A DNA stretch of 64,000 nt from Bacillota bacterium (GTDB taxonomy: Bacteria; Bacillota_I; Bacilli_A; Izemoplasmatales; Hujiaoplasmataceae), in contig JAHIRM010000013.1 of the NCBI GenBank assembly GCA_018818595.1, positions 1 to 64,000 on the forward strand, read 5' to 3'. Positions 55,077 to 63,814 of the stretch are shown one piece after another; the stretch's first letter is position 1, and every line of letters starts with the position of its first letter. The notes under the pieces are model-generated. The model searched no databases, had not been told where the DNA came from, and saw only the letters and a list, made by a program, of their open reading frames with translations. The translations under genes and the position numbers were made by a program.

Positions 55077-56732
55077 ATGGAAATGGATGTTTTGGCAGTT
55101 GAAAGAAAGCTTTTAAAAAGAAATAAATGGACATATAGTGTTGGTGGAATTGGCCGAGACATGATTTATCAACTAGTCGCAACCTTTTTTATAACTTATG
55201 TACAATTTGCGGGATTAGGATTAAGTGCTGCTCAATTTTCTACTATCGGAATTTTATTGGTTATCGGTAGAGTGTGGGACGCTGTAAATGATCCAATCAT
55301 GGGATCTATTGTTGAAAACACTCATTCAAAATGGGGAAAATTTAAACCTTGGATATTATTAGGTGCTATATTAACAAGTATTGTTATATTATTTATGTTT
55401 AATTTTAGGCCAAGTGGATGGGGATTTGTAGTTTTCTTTGGTGTCATTTATTTATTATGGGAAATGTCTTTTACTTTAAATGATATCCCATATTGGTCTT
55501 TACTTCCAAATCTTGCAAGAGAGAAAAAGAACAGAGATCAACTTACAACAATGGTTGTTGTTTTTGCAGGAGTTGGAGCCTTTTTAGCCAATGCTATTAT
55601 CAGTTTTACAACGGTTGGTAATGCAGTACAAGGGTATAAAATGATTTCAATAACATTTGCAATCTTTTTCATGGCATGTACATTATTAACTGTATTAGGA
55701 GTTAAAGAGCCAAAAGAAGATATTAAAGAAAAACCCGAAAATATTTCTATAAAGAAAATGTTTTCTGTTATTAAAAATAACAAACAATTATTATGGTCAG
55801 CACTTAGTTTAATGTTTTATAGTGTGGGATCAGGATTATTAGTTGCATTAGGGTATAACTTTTTCTATTTAGAATTAGGATATAATGGAACACTTGTCTT
55901 AATCTTTGTCGCAACATTTGGTGTAAGTAATATTTTAATTCAAAGCTTTTATGCTTCCTTTGCAAAAAAATATACTAGGAAACAATTAACATTTTATAGC
56001 TTTATTTTGCTTGGAGTCGGATATCTATTACTTTTAGTAATGGGATATATTCCTTTCTTACCAGTTCATATAGTGACAGTTTGTTTTTTTGGAGCTTTAG
56101 TATTTAGTGGACAAGCTATATTTTACATGGTTATTATTGTAAATATGACAAATACCATTGAGTACAATGAGTATAAAACAGGAAATAGAAATGAATCTGT
56201 CATCTTTTCATTAAGACCTTTTGTAGCTAAATTTTCAAGTGCTTTACAACAAGGAGTTGTTACTCTTGTACTTGTTGTTTCTGGCATTTATGCACTTAGT
56301 CAAAACATAAGCCAATTAGAAGCTCAAAAAGACGTGTTCGACCAATTGGAGTATTCAGATCAAATCATTTATCAACAAAACATAATGGATAGAGATATCA
56401 TTTTAGATGAAGTAGACATGGATGAAACTGAAAAAGTGGCTGTATATGACGCTTTAGCCCTTGTCGAATACGTAGATGAAGATGTTGATGGTAGATTTGA
56501 GATGATAATAAATGATGCAGCAGATTCTGCTTTTAAAGCTCAAGCAACTCCTTCGATGAGAATTCTATTAAGAATTTCAATTACAATTATACCAATAGGA
56601 TTGATTTTTTGTTCTTATTACATTTTAAAGAAAAAATTTATTATTTCGGAAGAATATTATGAACAAATTACGCTAGAAATTTTAGAAAAACAAAAGCAAT
56701 TAGCTGAAAAATTAGAAATAACTGATAAATAA
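55077..56732 (+). CDS. GPH-family sugar:cation symporter with long external loop
   Basis: 552 residues. The family core is clear: GGIGRDMIYQLVATFFITYV, DPIMGSIVENTHSKWGKFKPWI and NDIPYWSLLP as in MelB-type symporters, which import glycosides with Na+ or H+. Between the last two helices (about residues 405-489) it has an acidic stretch of about 80 residues that is longer than in most relatives. The substrate is unknown. The ATG at 55077 has an aaggag RBS. Confidence 0.85.
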   Translation: MEMDVLAVERKLLKRNKWTYSVGGIGRDMIYQLVATFFITYVQFAGLGLSAAQFSTIGILLVIGRVWDAVNDPIMGSIVENTHSKWGKFKPWILLGAILTSIVILFMFNFRPSGWGFVVFFGVIYLLWEMSFTLNDIPYWSLLPNLAREKKNRDQLTTMVVVFAGVGAFLANAIISFTTVGNAVQGYKMISITFAIFFMACTLLTVLGVKEPKEDIKEKPENISIKKMFSVIKNNKQLLWSALSLMFYSVGSGLLVALGYNFFYLELGYNGTLVLIFVATFGVSNILIQSFYASFAKKYTRKQLTFYSFILLGVGYLLLLVMGYIPFLPVHIVTVCFFGALVFSGQAIFYMVIIVNMTNTIEYNEYKTGNRNESVIFSLRPFVAKFSSALQQGVVTLVLVVSGIYALSQNISQLEAQKDVFDQLEYSDQIIYQQNIMDRDIILDEVDMDETEKVAVYDALALVEYVDEDVDGRFEMIINDAADSAFKAQATPSMRILLRISITIIPIGLIFCSYYILKKKFIISEEYYEQITLEILEKQKQLAEKLEITDK

Positions 56733-56777
56733 TATTTTGAATAGAAATAGTGATTTATAAAAAAAGGAAGAGATAAT

Positions 56778-57335
56778 TTGATATATATTATATCTGGTGT
56801 TGCAAAATCAGGTAAAACGTATTTGACAAAGAAAATCCTGAAAAAACGACATATTTCATCATTTTCAACAGACTACTTAATGATGTCTTTATCTCTTGCA
56901 AATCCCAATTTAGGTGTTAATCATCTAGAAGATGATAAAATTGTTGCAAAGAATCTTGAACCTTACCTCTATTCAATGATTTCAACAATGATTCAAAATG
57001 GAATCGATTATTTAATAGAAGGAGTTCATTTTTACCCAGAATTTTCATATAGACTACTGACTGATTTTTCAGGTAAAATTAAATTAATTATGTTAGGATA
57101 TGCCAAAGTAAACCCAATTGAAAAAGTAAGTGAATTGCAAAGATATCAAAACGATATAGAGAATTGTTGGTACAAAGATTACTCTTATGAAGAACTGAAA
57201 AATCTTGTTTTGTACTTAATTTCAGTTAGCAAAGAATTAAATAATCTTTGTTTAAAATTTGGCATTCAATACCATGAAATTACAAATATAAAGAAACAGT
57301 CAAATAAAATCATAAGAGAGTTATTTAAGAATTGA
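56778..57335 (+). CDS. P-loop kinase-like protein
   Basis: 185 residues. Walker A GVAKSGKT (7-14) at the very N-terminus, followed by FSTDYLM and LIEGVHFYPEF, the layout of small-molecule kinases such as 2-phosphoglycerate or zeta-type kinases. The TTG start has a good RBS (aaggaaga). No toxin-antitoxin partner is adjacent. Confidence 0.65.
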   Translation: MIYIISGVAKSGKTYLTKKILKKRHISSFSTDYLMMSLSLANPNLGVNHLEDDKIVAKNLEPYLYSMISTMIQNGIDYLIEGVHFYPEFSYRLLTDFSGKIKLIMLGYAKVNPIEKVSELQRYQNDIENCWYKDYSYEELKNLVLYLISVSKELNNLCLKFGIQYHEITNIKKQSNKIIRELFKN

Positions 57336-57397
57336 TTATTGACATATTACTATAACAAAGGTAGAACATGCTTATAATTTCTTTGGGAGGGATTCTT

Positions 57398-57745
57398 ATG
57401 CCAAGGCCACAAAAACCACGATTAATTTGTCAACTACCAGATCATAAAAATTATGGTCCATACAATCATAGTGGTCTAGAAATAAAAACAATAGTGCTTT
57501 TGCTAGATGAACTTGAAACCATTCGCTTAATTGATTTTGAAGGATGTAATCAAGAAGAAGCAGCAAATCAAATGAATGTCGCAAGAACGACGATTCAAAG
57601 AATTTATGGTGAAGCTAGAAAGAAAATCGCAGATTCATTAATTAATGGAAAACAAATTATTATTGAAGGCGGAGAATACATTCTTTGCAATAAAAATTGT
57701 GAAAAATGTTCAAAATCGAAAAGGTTTAGAAAAATTAACGATTAA
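57398..57745 (+). CDS. DUF134 family DNA-binding protein
   Basis: 115 residues from the ATG at 57398 (RBS ggaggg). MPRPQKPRLICQLP, LDELETIRLIDFEGCNQEEAANQMNVARTTIQRIYGEARKKIADSLI is the DUF134 HTH core, and the end has CNKNCEKCS, a possible metal-binding tail. Family members are often near metal or electron-transfer genes. Confidence 0.88.
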   Translation: MPRPQKPRLICQLPDHKNYGPYNHSGLEIKTIVLLLDELETIRLIDFEGCNQEEAANQMNVARTTIQRIYGEARKKIADSLINGKQIIIEGGEYILCNKNCEKCSKSKRFRKIND

Positions 57746-57776
57746 CTTTTAATTTTTTGTAAAAAAAACATATTAA

Positions 57777-57802
57777 AAAAGAGCTGAATTATCAGCTCTT
57801 TT
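57777..57802. terminator. Bidirectional terminator
   Basis: AAAAGAGCTGA (57777-57787) pairs with TCAGCTCTTTT (57792-57802), between converging genes. Confidence 0.8.
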
Positions 57803-57804
57803 CT

Positions 57805-58941
57805 TTATGGAATTAATTTAATTTCAATTTGAACGGGATTGTGATCGCTGTATTTAAAATTTTCATTTAACGTTTCTACGGACTCAATTTCAATATTGCT
57901 TGAAACAATAAAACCATCAATTAAGTAGTACTGATTACTTTCTTGGTTTTGTGTGTCGTAGGCTTTATTTAATAAACGACAACTAGGAGTTGATAAGTCA
58001 ATTCCAAATTGGAAATCATTCTCTAAAAACCAATCTTCTTCCATAGGGTATGCTTGCCAGAAATCTTGATCTTTTAATTCGTAATAATAATTATACGAAA
58101 AAGAATCAATTCCATTATCAATAGAAGGAAGAATTTCAACGGCATCAGGGAAAGTTTGGTTAAAATCCCCACCTACAATTACATAATTTCCTGCATCCGT
58201 TTCATCTTTCATGATTTCTTTTAAAGCTTCCATTTCTTGTAAGCGCATTGTACCATCATCATAAGCAGATAAGTGAACGTTTATGACGATTAAAAATTGA
58301 TCACTGTCTGCGATAGCAAGTCTTGAAACAACAATACATCTTTTTAAATTAGCTAAACTAATAGGCCAAGAAAAACTTCCTGGAAGTTGGTATCTTGTTG
58401 CTTCATCTACATTATAATTGATGAAACTAACAATTCCAGAATTAACAGAACCCATCATTTGTCCAAAGGTGAAAGGGAAAGGAACAAAAATGCATCTGTA
58501 ATTATAGCCTAAAGTTACTGACATGCTTAATAATTCAGAATAAATAGAATATTGCAACGTATTATATGAACGATTTGAATCAACATCTACTTCCTGAAGC
58601 AAATAGATGTCTGCGTTAGAATTTGTTAAAATAGAGGAAATTCCATCAATATTTAAAGAAACCTCTGCTTCACTATCCATTCTTCCTTTGGTTCCGCCAT
58701 CCATTGCGAAATCTTCTGTTTCGCTTAAAGAAGCATAACCGGTGTTAAATGTAAGAATACGTATGCTTTCATCCAAAACAACATAATTACTGGAAAGATC
58801 ATCTAAGTTATTTTCAATTTCTAGTACAGTTTCATCCGCAGGACGATATTCGAAAATCTGAAGAGTTAATACAAAAATTACTGCAAATGAAAGTATTATT
58901 ACAAGCAAGACAAATAGTGATTTTAATATTTTTTTAATCAT
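57805..58941 (-). CDS. Membrane-anchored endonuclease/exonuclease/phosphatase-family protein
   Basis: 378 residues with an N-terminal membrane helix. The EEP fold is seen in ILTFNTG, LLQEVD, VGGDFNQTF and SDHNPVQI, so the catalytic Asn, Glu, Asp and His are present. By topology it acts outside; substrates could be phosphodiesters of lipids or nucleic acids. The gene has an RBS GAGGAAG. Confidence 0.83.
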   Translation of the reverse strand: MIKKILKSLFVLLVIILSFAVIFVLTLQIFEYRPADETVLEIENNLDDLSSNYVVLDESIRILTFNTGYASLSETEDFAMDGGTKGRMDSEAEVSLNIDGISSILTNSNADIYLLQEVDVDSNRSYNTLQYSIYSELLSMSVTLGYNYRCIFVPFPFTFGQMMGSVNSGIVSFINYNVDEATRYQLPGSFSWPISLANLKRCIVVSRLAIADSDQFLIVINVHLSAYDDGTMRLQEMEALKEIMKDETDAGNYVIVGGDFNQTFPDAVEILPSIDNGIDSFSYNYYYELKDQDFWQAYPMEEDWFLENDFQFGIDLSTPSCRLLNKAYDTQNQESNQYYLIDGFIVSSNIEIESVETLNENFKYSDHNPVQIEIKLIP

Positions 58942-59086
58942 AAACTTCCTCTTTAAGTTAAGTCATAGTATTATTATACACAAAAATTAATAGATTATAG
59001 ATTAATTTTTGATAAATGTCTCTAAATAAATAAAACATTGTTATAATTAATATAGAAACTATTATTTAAAGAGGATAGTGAGACTT

Positions 59087-59824
59087 ATGTCAAATCCGTT
59101 TTTGTATGTAGCTTTGGGTATTATTTCCATATTCATTTTTTTTGAGGTTAAAGGTAAAACATTAATTGCTTTTTTCTTAAAAGCATTAGCAAGTTTTAGT
59201 TTTATTGTCGTCTTTGTCTCTAATATATACAGTATCGTTAATGGACATTTTTTGTTTTTTGAAGGAAGTTCAAATAATGTCAGTATTCTTGGTAACGATT
59301 TTAGTTTTATTTTATTTTTGTTTTTAGGATTAATATGTGGCTTAATTGGAGATTTAGTTTTAGAATTAAGACCTTTTTGGAAAAAAGAAGAAGAACACCA
59401 TATTATATTAGCTGGGGTTATTGCTTTTTCAATTGGACATCTCTTTTATTTAGCAGCGATTATTCGACTGAATCAATTTCATTATCAAGCAATCATTTTC
59501 TCGCTTTTTGTGAGTGTTTTAGTCTTTATTAGTGGGAAGTTGCTTAAACTGAACTGGAAAAAGTCAATCATTCCTTCCCTATTATATTCTTTTTTGATTT
59601 TCTTTATGATTGGAGAAACTATTTTCACAGCAATCGATTTTTCTTTTGATACTTTTTCAATATTCTTGATGATTGGAGCAATTTTGTTTGGAATCTCAGA
59701 TTTGATATTATCTCAGATTTACTTTAAAAATCAAAACAAAGGAATATATATTATTACAAACCTTAGTTGTTATTATTTAGCACAATTATTGATTGCATCT
59801 TCAATCGTTTACTTATTTCAATAA
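59087..59824 (+). CDS. YhhN-family (lysoplasmalogenase-like) membrane protein
   Basis: 245 residues, about eight helices. The YhhN motifs GLIGDLVLEL and AFSIGHLFYL, with ILFGISDLILS at the third, match the TMEM86/YhhN family, whose known members hydrolyse lysoplasmalogens to a fatty aldehyde and glycerophospholipid. Together with the luxC/luxE-type pair 50 kb away it hints at ether lipid or aldehyde metabolism. The ATG at 59087 is chosen over GTG 59078, which is too close to the RBS. Confidence 0.8.
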   Translation: MSNPFLYVALGIISIFIFFEVKGKTLIAFFLKALASFSFIVVFVSNIYSIVNGHFLFFEGSSNNVSILGNDFSFILFLFLGLICGLIGDLVLELRPFWKKEEEHHIILAGVIAFSIGHLFYLAAIIRLNQFHYQAIIFSLFVSVLVFISGKLLKLNWKKSIIPSLLYSFLIFFMIGETIFTAIDFSFDTFSIFLMIGAILFGISDLILSQIYFKNQNKGIYIITNLSCYYLAQLLIASSIVYLFQ

Positions 59825-59854
59825 AAACTAATTTATCAAGGAGGAAAACATTAT

Positions 59855-60664
59855 ATGGCAGATAGAATTACAATCCATGAAATGAACATGAAATCTCTTA
59901 ATAATCGCAAGAAAATCATCCGAGTTTGTTTACCATCTGATTACGATACATCAAATGAATCTTATCCGGTTTTGTACATGCATGATGGACAAAATTTAAA
60001 TGATCCTTCTAGTTATAGTGATTACTCTTGGGACATTCAACGAACGTTAGATCATTTACAAAATCAAAAAATAATATCTGGAATCATCGTTGTAGGAATT
60101 GATGCAGATTCAAAATATCGAATTCTTGAATATTCTCAGGAATTATCTCAAAAAGCAAAAAAATATTTACAAAAGAGTATGGCTCAAGAGGAAATTAAAT
60201 CAGAAGGAAAAGAATATGCAAAGTTTATTGTACAAGATTTAAAACCTTTTATTGATAAAAATTATCGTACATTGCCTCAAAGAGAATTTACTGGAATGGC
60301 AGGAAGTTCTTGTGGAGGAAATATTTCGCTCTATATGGGAACCCAATACGATACTATTTTTAGTGTGATAGGCGCGTTCTCTCCTGCGTATTGGATTGTG
60401 AAACAAGATTTATTTTCTTTGATTAAACAAAAAAATTATTTTCAACCAATGATGATTTATTTTGATATGGGGACTAAAGAAGGGGCCTTTGGGTGTTTTA
60501 CCTATTTAAAAGACACGAAACAAATGAAACAATTATTTCAAGATAAAAAATTAAATAGCATTAACTTTAAAATGGTTATTGAGAAAAAAGCGACACATAC
60601 TGAATTATTCTGGCAATCAAGATTTCCTGAGTTTGTAAAATGGGGTTTTAAAAAAGTAAAATAA
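59855..60664 (+). CDS. Alpha/beta hydrolase, esterase-D-like
   Basis: 269 residues, no signal peptide. GSSCGG holds the nucleophile (S152) in the MAGSSCGG strand-helix turn; YPVLYMHDGQNLND is the oxyanion region and KKATHTELFWQ carries the final His. The enzyme likely acts on a carboxyl or siderophore-type ester. RBS aaggagg. Confidence 0.83.
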   Translation: MADRITIHEMNMKSLNNRKKIIRVCLPSDYDTSNESYPVLYMHDGQNLNDPSSYSDYSWDIQRTLDHLQNQKIISGIIVVGIDADSKYRILEYSQELSQKAKKYLQKSMAQEEIKSEGKEYAKFIVQDLKPFIDKNYRTLPQREFTGMAGSSCGGNISLYMGTQYDTIFSVIGAFSPAYWIVKQDLFSLIKQKNYFQPMMIYFDMGTKEGAFGCFTYLKDTKQMKQLFQDKKLNSINFKMVIEKKATHTELFWQSRFPEFVKWGFKKVK

Positions 60665-60678
60665 TCGCATTATTTTAC

Positions 60679-60707
60679 TTGAAGTATATGAGATATAGGA
60701 GTATAAT
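60679..60707 (+). promoter_or_regulatory. Promoter of the PII-like/antiporter pair
   Basis: TTGAAG (60679-60684), 17-base spacer, TATAAT (60702-60707), 30 bases before the gene start. Confidence 0.65.
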
Positions 60708-60736
60708 TTAAAACAGTGTATAAGGAGATGAAAATT

Positions 60737-61072
60737 ATGAAATTGGTAGTATATGTAATGAACGATACTTCTTTACTAGATAAATTTTTACATGAGTTAA
60801 ATCAAAAAAACATTAAAGGTGCAACAATCTTAAATAGCACTGGAATGGCAAGAAAATTAATTGAAAATGATGATATGGCATTTATTGGGTCGCTTAAAGT
60901 ATTATTTGACAATCCTAGAAAAGAATCCTACGTTATTCTCATGGCTTTACCAGATGAACAAGTTCCAATCGCTCTTCAAGTGATTGAAAAGATAGCCGGA
61001 GATTTATCTAGACCAAATTCAGGAATTGTCTTTACTTTACCGATTGACTATATCAAAGGATTAAAACAATAG
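60737..61072 (+). CDS. PII-like small regulator protein
   Basis: 111 residues. A ferredoxin-like beta-alpha-beta fold as in PII and PII-like proteins: LVVYVMNDTSLLDKFLHELNQKNIKGATILNS, later VILMALPDEQVPIALQVIEKI, LSRPNSGIVFTLPID. No uridylylation Tyr in a typical T-loop is seen. The ATG at 60737 has an aaggag RBS. Only six bases from the antiporter gene, it likely controls or senses for that transporter, as in other PII-like/transporter pairs. Confidence 0.72.
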   Translation: MKLVVYVMNDTSLLDKFLHELNQKNIKGATILNSTGMARKLIENDDMAFIGSLKVLFDNPRKESYVILMALPDEQVPIALQVIEKIAGDLSRPNSGIVFTLPIDYIKGLKQ

Positions 61073-61078
61073 AGGCGA

Positions 61079-62293
61079 ATGACATTGAATATAACTGTTT
61101 TATTTTACTCAGGAATTATTATTGCAACAGGATTATTGTTTGGAAAAATTGCTAAATATGTGAAATTACCAAACGTTACAGGATACTTGGTAGGTGGATT
61201 ATTAATAGGACCTAGTATCTTTAATATTATAAAAGAAGAAGCATTACCAGGATTAGAAATTGTATCCACAGTTGCGCTAGGTTTTATTGCTTTTTCAATC
61301 GGAAATGAACTGAAACTATCCTACTTCAAAAAAGTAGGACCAAGACCAATTATCATTGCTGTTTTTGAAGCATTATTTGGCGTGTTATTTGTTTTAGGGT
61401 CCGTTTTAATTTATTTTCTAATCATCGGACAATTAACGACAGAAAACTTTCGATTTGCACTTGTACTTGCAGCAATTGCAGCAGCTACAGCACCTGCAGC
61501 AACCCTTATGGTTGTAAGACAATATAAAGCCAAAGGGACATTAACGGATACTTTGTTAAGTGTAGTTGCGATTGATGATTCTGTAGCTATCATGTTGTTT
61601 GGAATTTGTGTTGCTATTGCCAATGCGATTGGACAATCAGCGAGCGAAGCTTCTGTTTTTGTTCAAATCACCGCTCCGTTTTTGGAGATACTTGTATCTT
61701 TAGGAATTGGTGGATTATTTGGAATCATATTGATATATGCGTGCAAATGGTTTACAGGTAGAGGCAATCGAATTAGCCTTGTGATTGCAACGATTTTCTT
61801 AACGATTTATATTGCAGATCTTTTAGGTGGATCATCTTTATTGGCTTGTATGATGGTTGGAGGATTATTTGCAAATGTTAGTAAGAAATACGAAGAAGTA
61901 AATGGTCTTGTGTATTTTGTTACACCACCTATTTTTATCATGTTTTTTGTGCTAAGTGGTGCAGAATTGAAATTATCGGTTTTATCCGTTGTGGGTATAA
62001 TTGGAATTGTATACGTATTATTTAGGGTGTTCGGAAAAATATTTGGAGCTTGGTTTGGATCGAAAATTACTCATGCAGAGCCAAAAATTGCCAAGTATTT
62101 AGGATACGCCTTAGTGCCTCAGGCGGGAGTCGCTATTGGATTAAGTTTAATTGCAACACAAGTTTTAAATCCAGTGATGGGGGCTCAAATCCGAGCAATA
62201 GTTTTATCAGCTACTCTTATTTATGAGTTAACTGGACCAATTATTACGAAAATTATTCTAAAAAAAGCTGGAGAAATTGTAGTAACTGCATAA
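61079..62293 (+). CDS. Cation:proton antiporter, CPA2-like (KefB/NapA type)
   Basis: 404 residues, about 12-13 helices. LPNVTGYLVGGLLIGP, FIAFSIGNELKLSYFK and VAIDDSVAIMLFG (double Asp) are the ion-binding motifs of CPA2. There is no cytosolic RCK domain, so the co-encoded PII-like protein may take over the regulatory function. It is the second antiporter in the window; the other (44056-45240) is a separate gene. Confidence 0.87.
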   Translation: MTLNITVLFYSGIIIATGLLFGKIAKYVKLPNVTGYLVGGLLIGPSIFNIIKEEALPGLEIVSTVALGFIAFSIGNELKLSYFKKVGPRPIIIAVFEALFGVLFVLGSVLIYFLIIGQLTTENFRFALVLAAIAAATAPAATLMVVRQYKAKGTLTDTLLSVVAIDDSVAIMLFGICVAIANAIGQSASEASVFVQITAPFLEILVSLGIGGLFGIILIYACKWFTGRGNRISLVIATIFLTIYIADLLGGSSLLACMMVGGLFANVSKKYEEVNGLVYFVTPPIFIMFFVLSGAELKLSVLSVVGIIGIVYVLFRVFGKIFGAWFGSKITHAEPKIAKYLGYALVPQAGVAIGLSLIATQVLNPVMGAQIRAIVLSATLIYELTGPIITKIILKKAGEIVVTA

Positions 62294-62299
62294 ATTATG

Positions 62300-62330
62300 G
62301 AAGTTGGATTTTTCCAACTTCTTTTTTTTC
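62300..62330 (+). terminator. Terminator
   Basis: GAAGTTGGA (62300-62308) pairs with TCCAACTTC (62313-62321), followed by T-run. Confidence 0.85.
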
Positions 62331-62333
62331 AGA

Positions 62334-62362
62334 TTGTATAAATTATGATTTTATGATACAAT
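62334..62362 (+). promoter_or_regulatory. Promoter of the GH17-like/rimM/trmD unit
   Basis: TTGTAT (62334-62339), 17-base spacer, TACAAT (62357-62362). It starts just after the terminator of the previous unit. Confidence 0.5.
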
Positions 62363-62387
62363 TTTGTTGATTAGGAGGACTTGAAAA

Positions 62388-63305
62388 ATGATAGATTATG
62401 GAAAAGCAGTATGCTACTCAGGATATAGAGAAAATCAAAGTCCAATGATGAATAAATATCCGACATATAAACAAGTACTAGAGGATTTACAAATTTTAGA
62501 AAAATATTTCAATTACATTAGAATGTACGATATTTCAGAACACGTAAAGACCGTTTTACAAGTAATAAGAGAAAATAATATTTCATTAAAAGTAATGTTA
62601 GGAGTAGAACCAAGAGGAGAAATATCTAATCCAAATTGTCCTTGGGGAGGACTACATTCCATAGCTGAAATCGAACACAATAAAGTATTTAATTTTACTC
62701 AGTTAGACGGTGCAGCGCTTATCGCTAACGAATACAAAGACATCGTGTTTGCTGTTTCTGTAGGAAATGAATCTACTTCAGATTGGCACTCAAATTTAAT
62801 GGAGCCATCTACAATTGCCAGTCATGCAAGGTATTTGAAATCTAAAATTAGTCAACCCATAACTTTTTGCGAAGGTGGATATTACTGGAAAACAAAAGGA
62901 AATGAAATTGCAAAAGAAGTTGACTTTATAAGCATACATTCTTACCCTTTGTGGTTAAGAGTTCCTCTTGAAAAAGCAGTAGAAACGACCCTTCGTGATT
63001 ATCAAGAAAACAAAGATCTTTATCCTGACAAACAAATTATATTTACAGAATTTGGTTGGGCTTCCAAAGCAAATGAAAAAATGGATTCAACTCAAGCCAA
63101 TGAAGAATTCCAAAGTATCTATTTTGAACAAATGGAAAAATGGAGCGAAACTTCTCAAGTAATCATGTTTGTTTTTGAAGCATTCGATGAACCTTGGAAG
63201 GGATCAAAGGATCTTTTAGAACCAGAGAAACATTGGGGTATTTTTAATGTGGATCGGACTCCAAAATTATATTATCAAAAACATAGCATGTTAAGAAAAG
63301 AGTGA
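62388..63305 (+). CDS. GH17-like beta-glucanase (cytosolic)
   Basis: 305 residues, a TIM-barrel glycoside hydrolase. The acid/base lies in AVSVGNES (about 127) and the nucleophile in IIFTEFGWAS (about 225), with KVMLGVEPRG in the earlier strand. No signal peptide. It resembles GH17-type beta-1,3-glucan-active enzymes, and could act on internalised oligosaccharides. RBS ttaggagg. The stop overlaps rimM, an unusual link with a core gene. Confidence 0.8.
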   Translation: MIDYGKAVCYSGYRENQSPMMNKYPTYKQVLEDLQILEKYFNYIRMYDISEHVKTVLQVIRENNISLKVMLGVEPRGEISNPNCPWGGLHSIAEIEHNKVFNFTQLDGAALIANEYKDIVFAVSVGNESTSDWHSNLMEPSTIASHARYLKSKISQPITFCEGGYYWKTKGNEIAKEVDFISIHSYPLWLRVPLEKAVETTLRDYQENKDLYPDKQIIFTEFGWASKANEKMDSTQANEEFQSIYFEQMEKWSETSQVIMFVFEAFDEPWKGSKDLLEPEKHWGIFNVDRTPKLYYQKHSMLRKE

Positions 63306-63814
63306 TGAAATTGAAAACAATTTTAATTGGTAAAATTGTTAATACACATGGATTAAAAGGAGAAGTCAAAGTTGTCGCGACGACAGATTTTAAAGATGAA
63401 AGATACAACCCTTTACATCCGTTGTATCTAAAACAAGGTGACATATCCGTAAAGGTACATGTAAAAAAATACAGAGTTCTTAAAGGATTTGATTTATTAA
63501 CTTTTGAAGGGTTAGAAGATATAAATGCTGTAGAAAAATTTAAAGGATTTGATTTATATTCTGAAGATTTTGAAATAAAAGCATTACATCCAAATGAATT
63601 CCATGTTGATGATTTACTTCATTTACAAGTTTTTCAACAAGGAATTCTAAAAGGAACTGTCGTTCAAATCAAAGGGTTTCCTCAAGGAGATTACCTTGAT
63701 GTATTAAAATTAGATAAGACGCATGCTCTTATTCCTTTTCGAGATGAATTTGTGCTTGTTGTAGATCTGAAAACGAAACGAATTGAAATTGTCGAAATGG
63801 AAGGATTATTATGA
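63305..63814 (+). CDS. rimM: Ribosome maturation factor RimM
   Basis: 169 residues. [16 protein letters not shown] is the N-terminal signature, followed by the PRC-barrel half with DLLHLQVFQ and [10 protein letters not shown]. It helps 16S rRNA/30S assembly by binding S19. The start ATG overlaps the upstream stop (TGATG). It joins trmD by an ATGA overlap. Confidence 0.95.
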   Translation: MKLKTILIGKIVNTHGLKGEVKVVATTDFKDERYNPLHPLYLKQGDISVKVHVKKYRVLKGFDLLTFEGLEDINAVEKFKGFDLYSEDFEIKALHPNEFHVDDLLHLQVFQQGILKGTVVQIKGFPQGDYLDVLKLDKTHALIPFRDEFVLVVDLKTKRIEIVEMEGLL

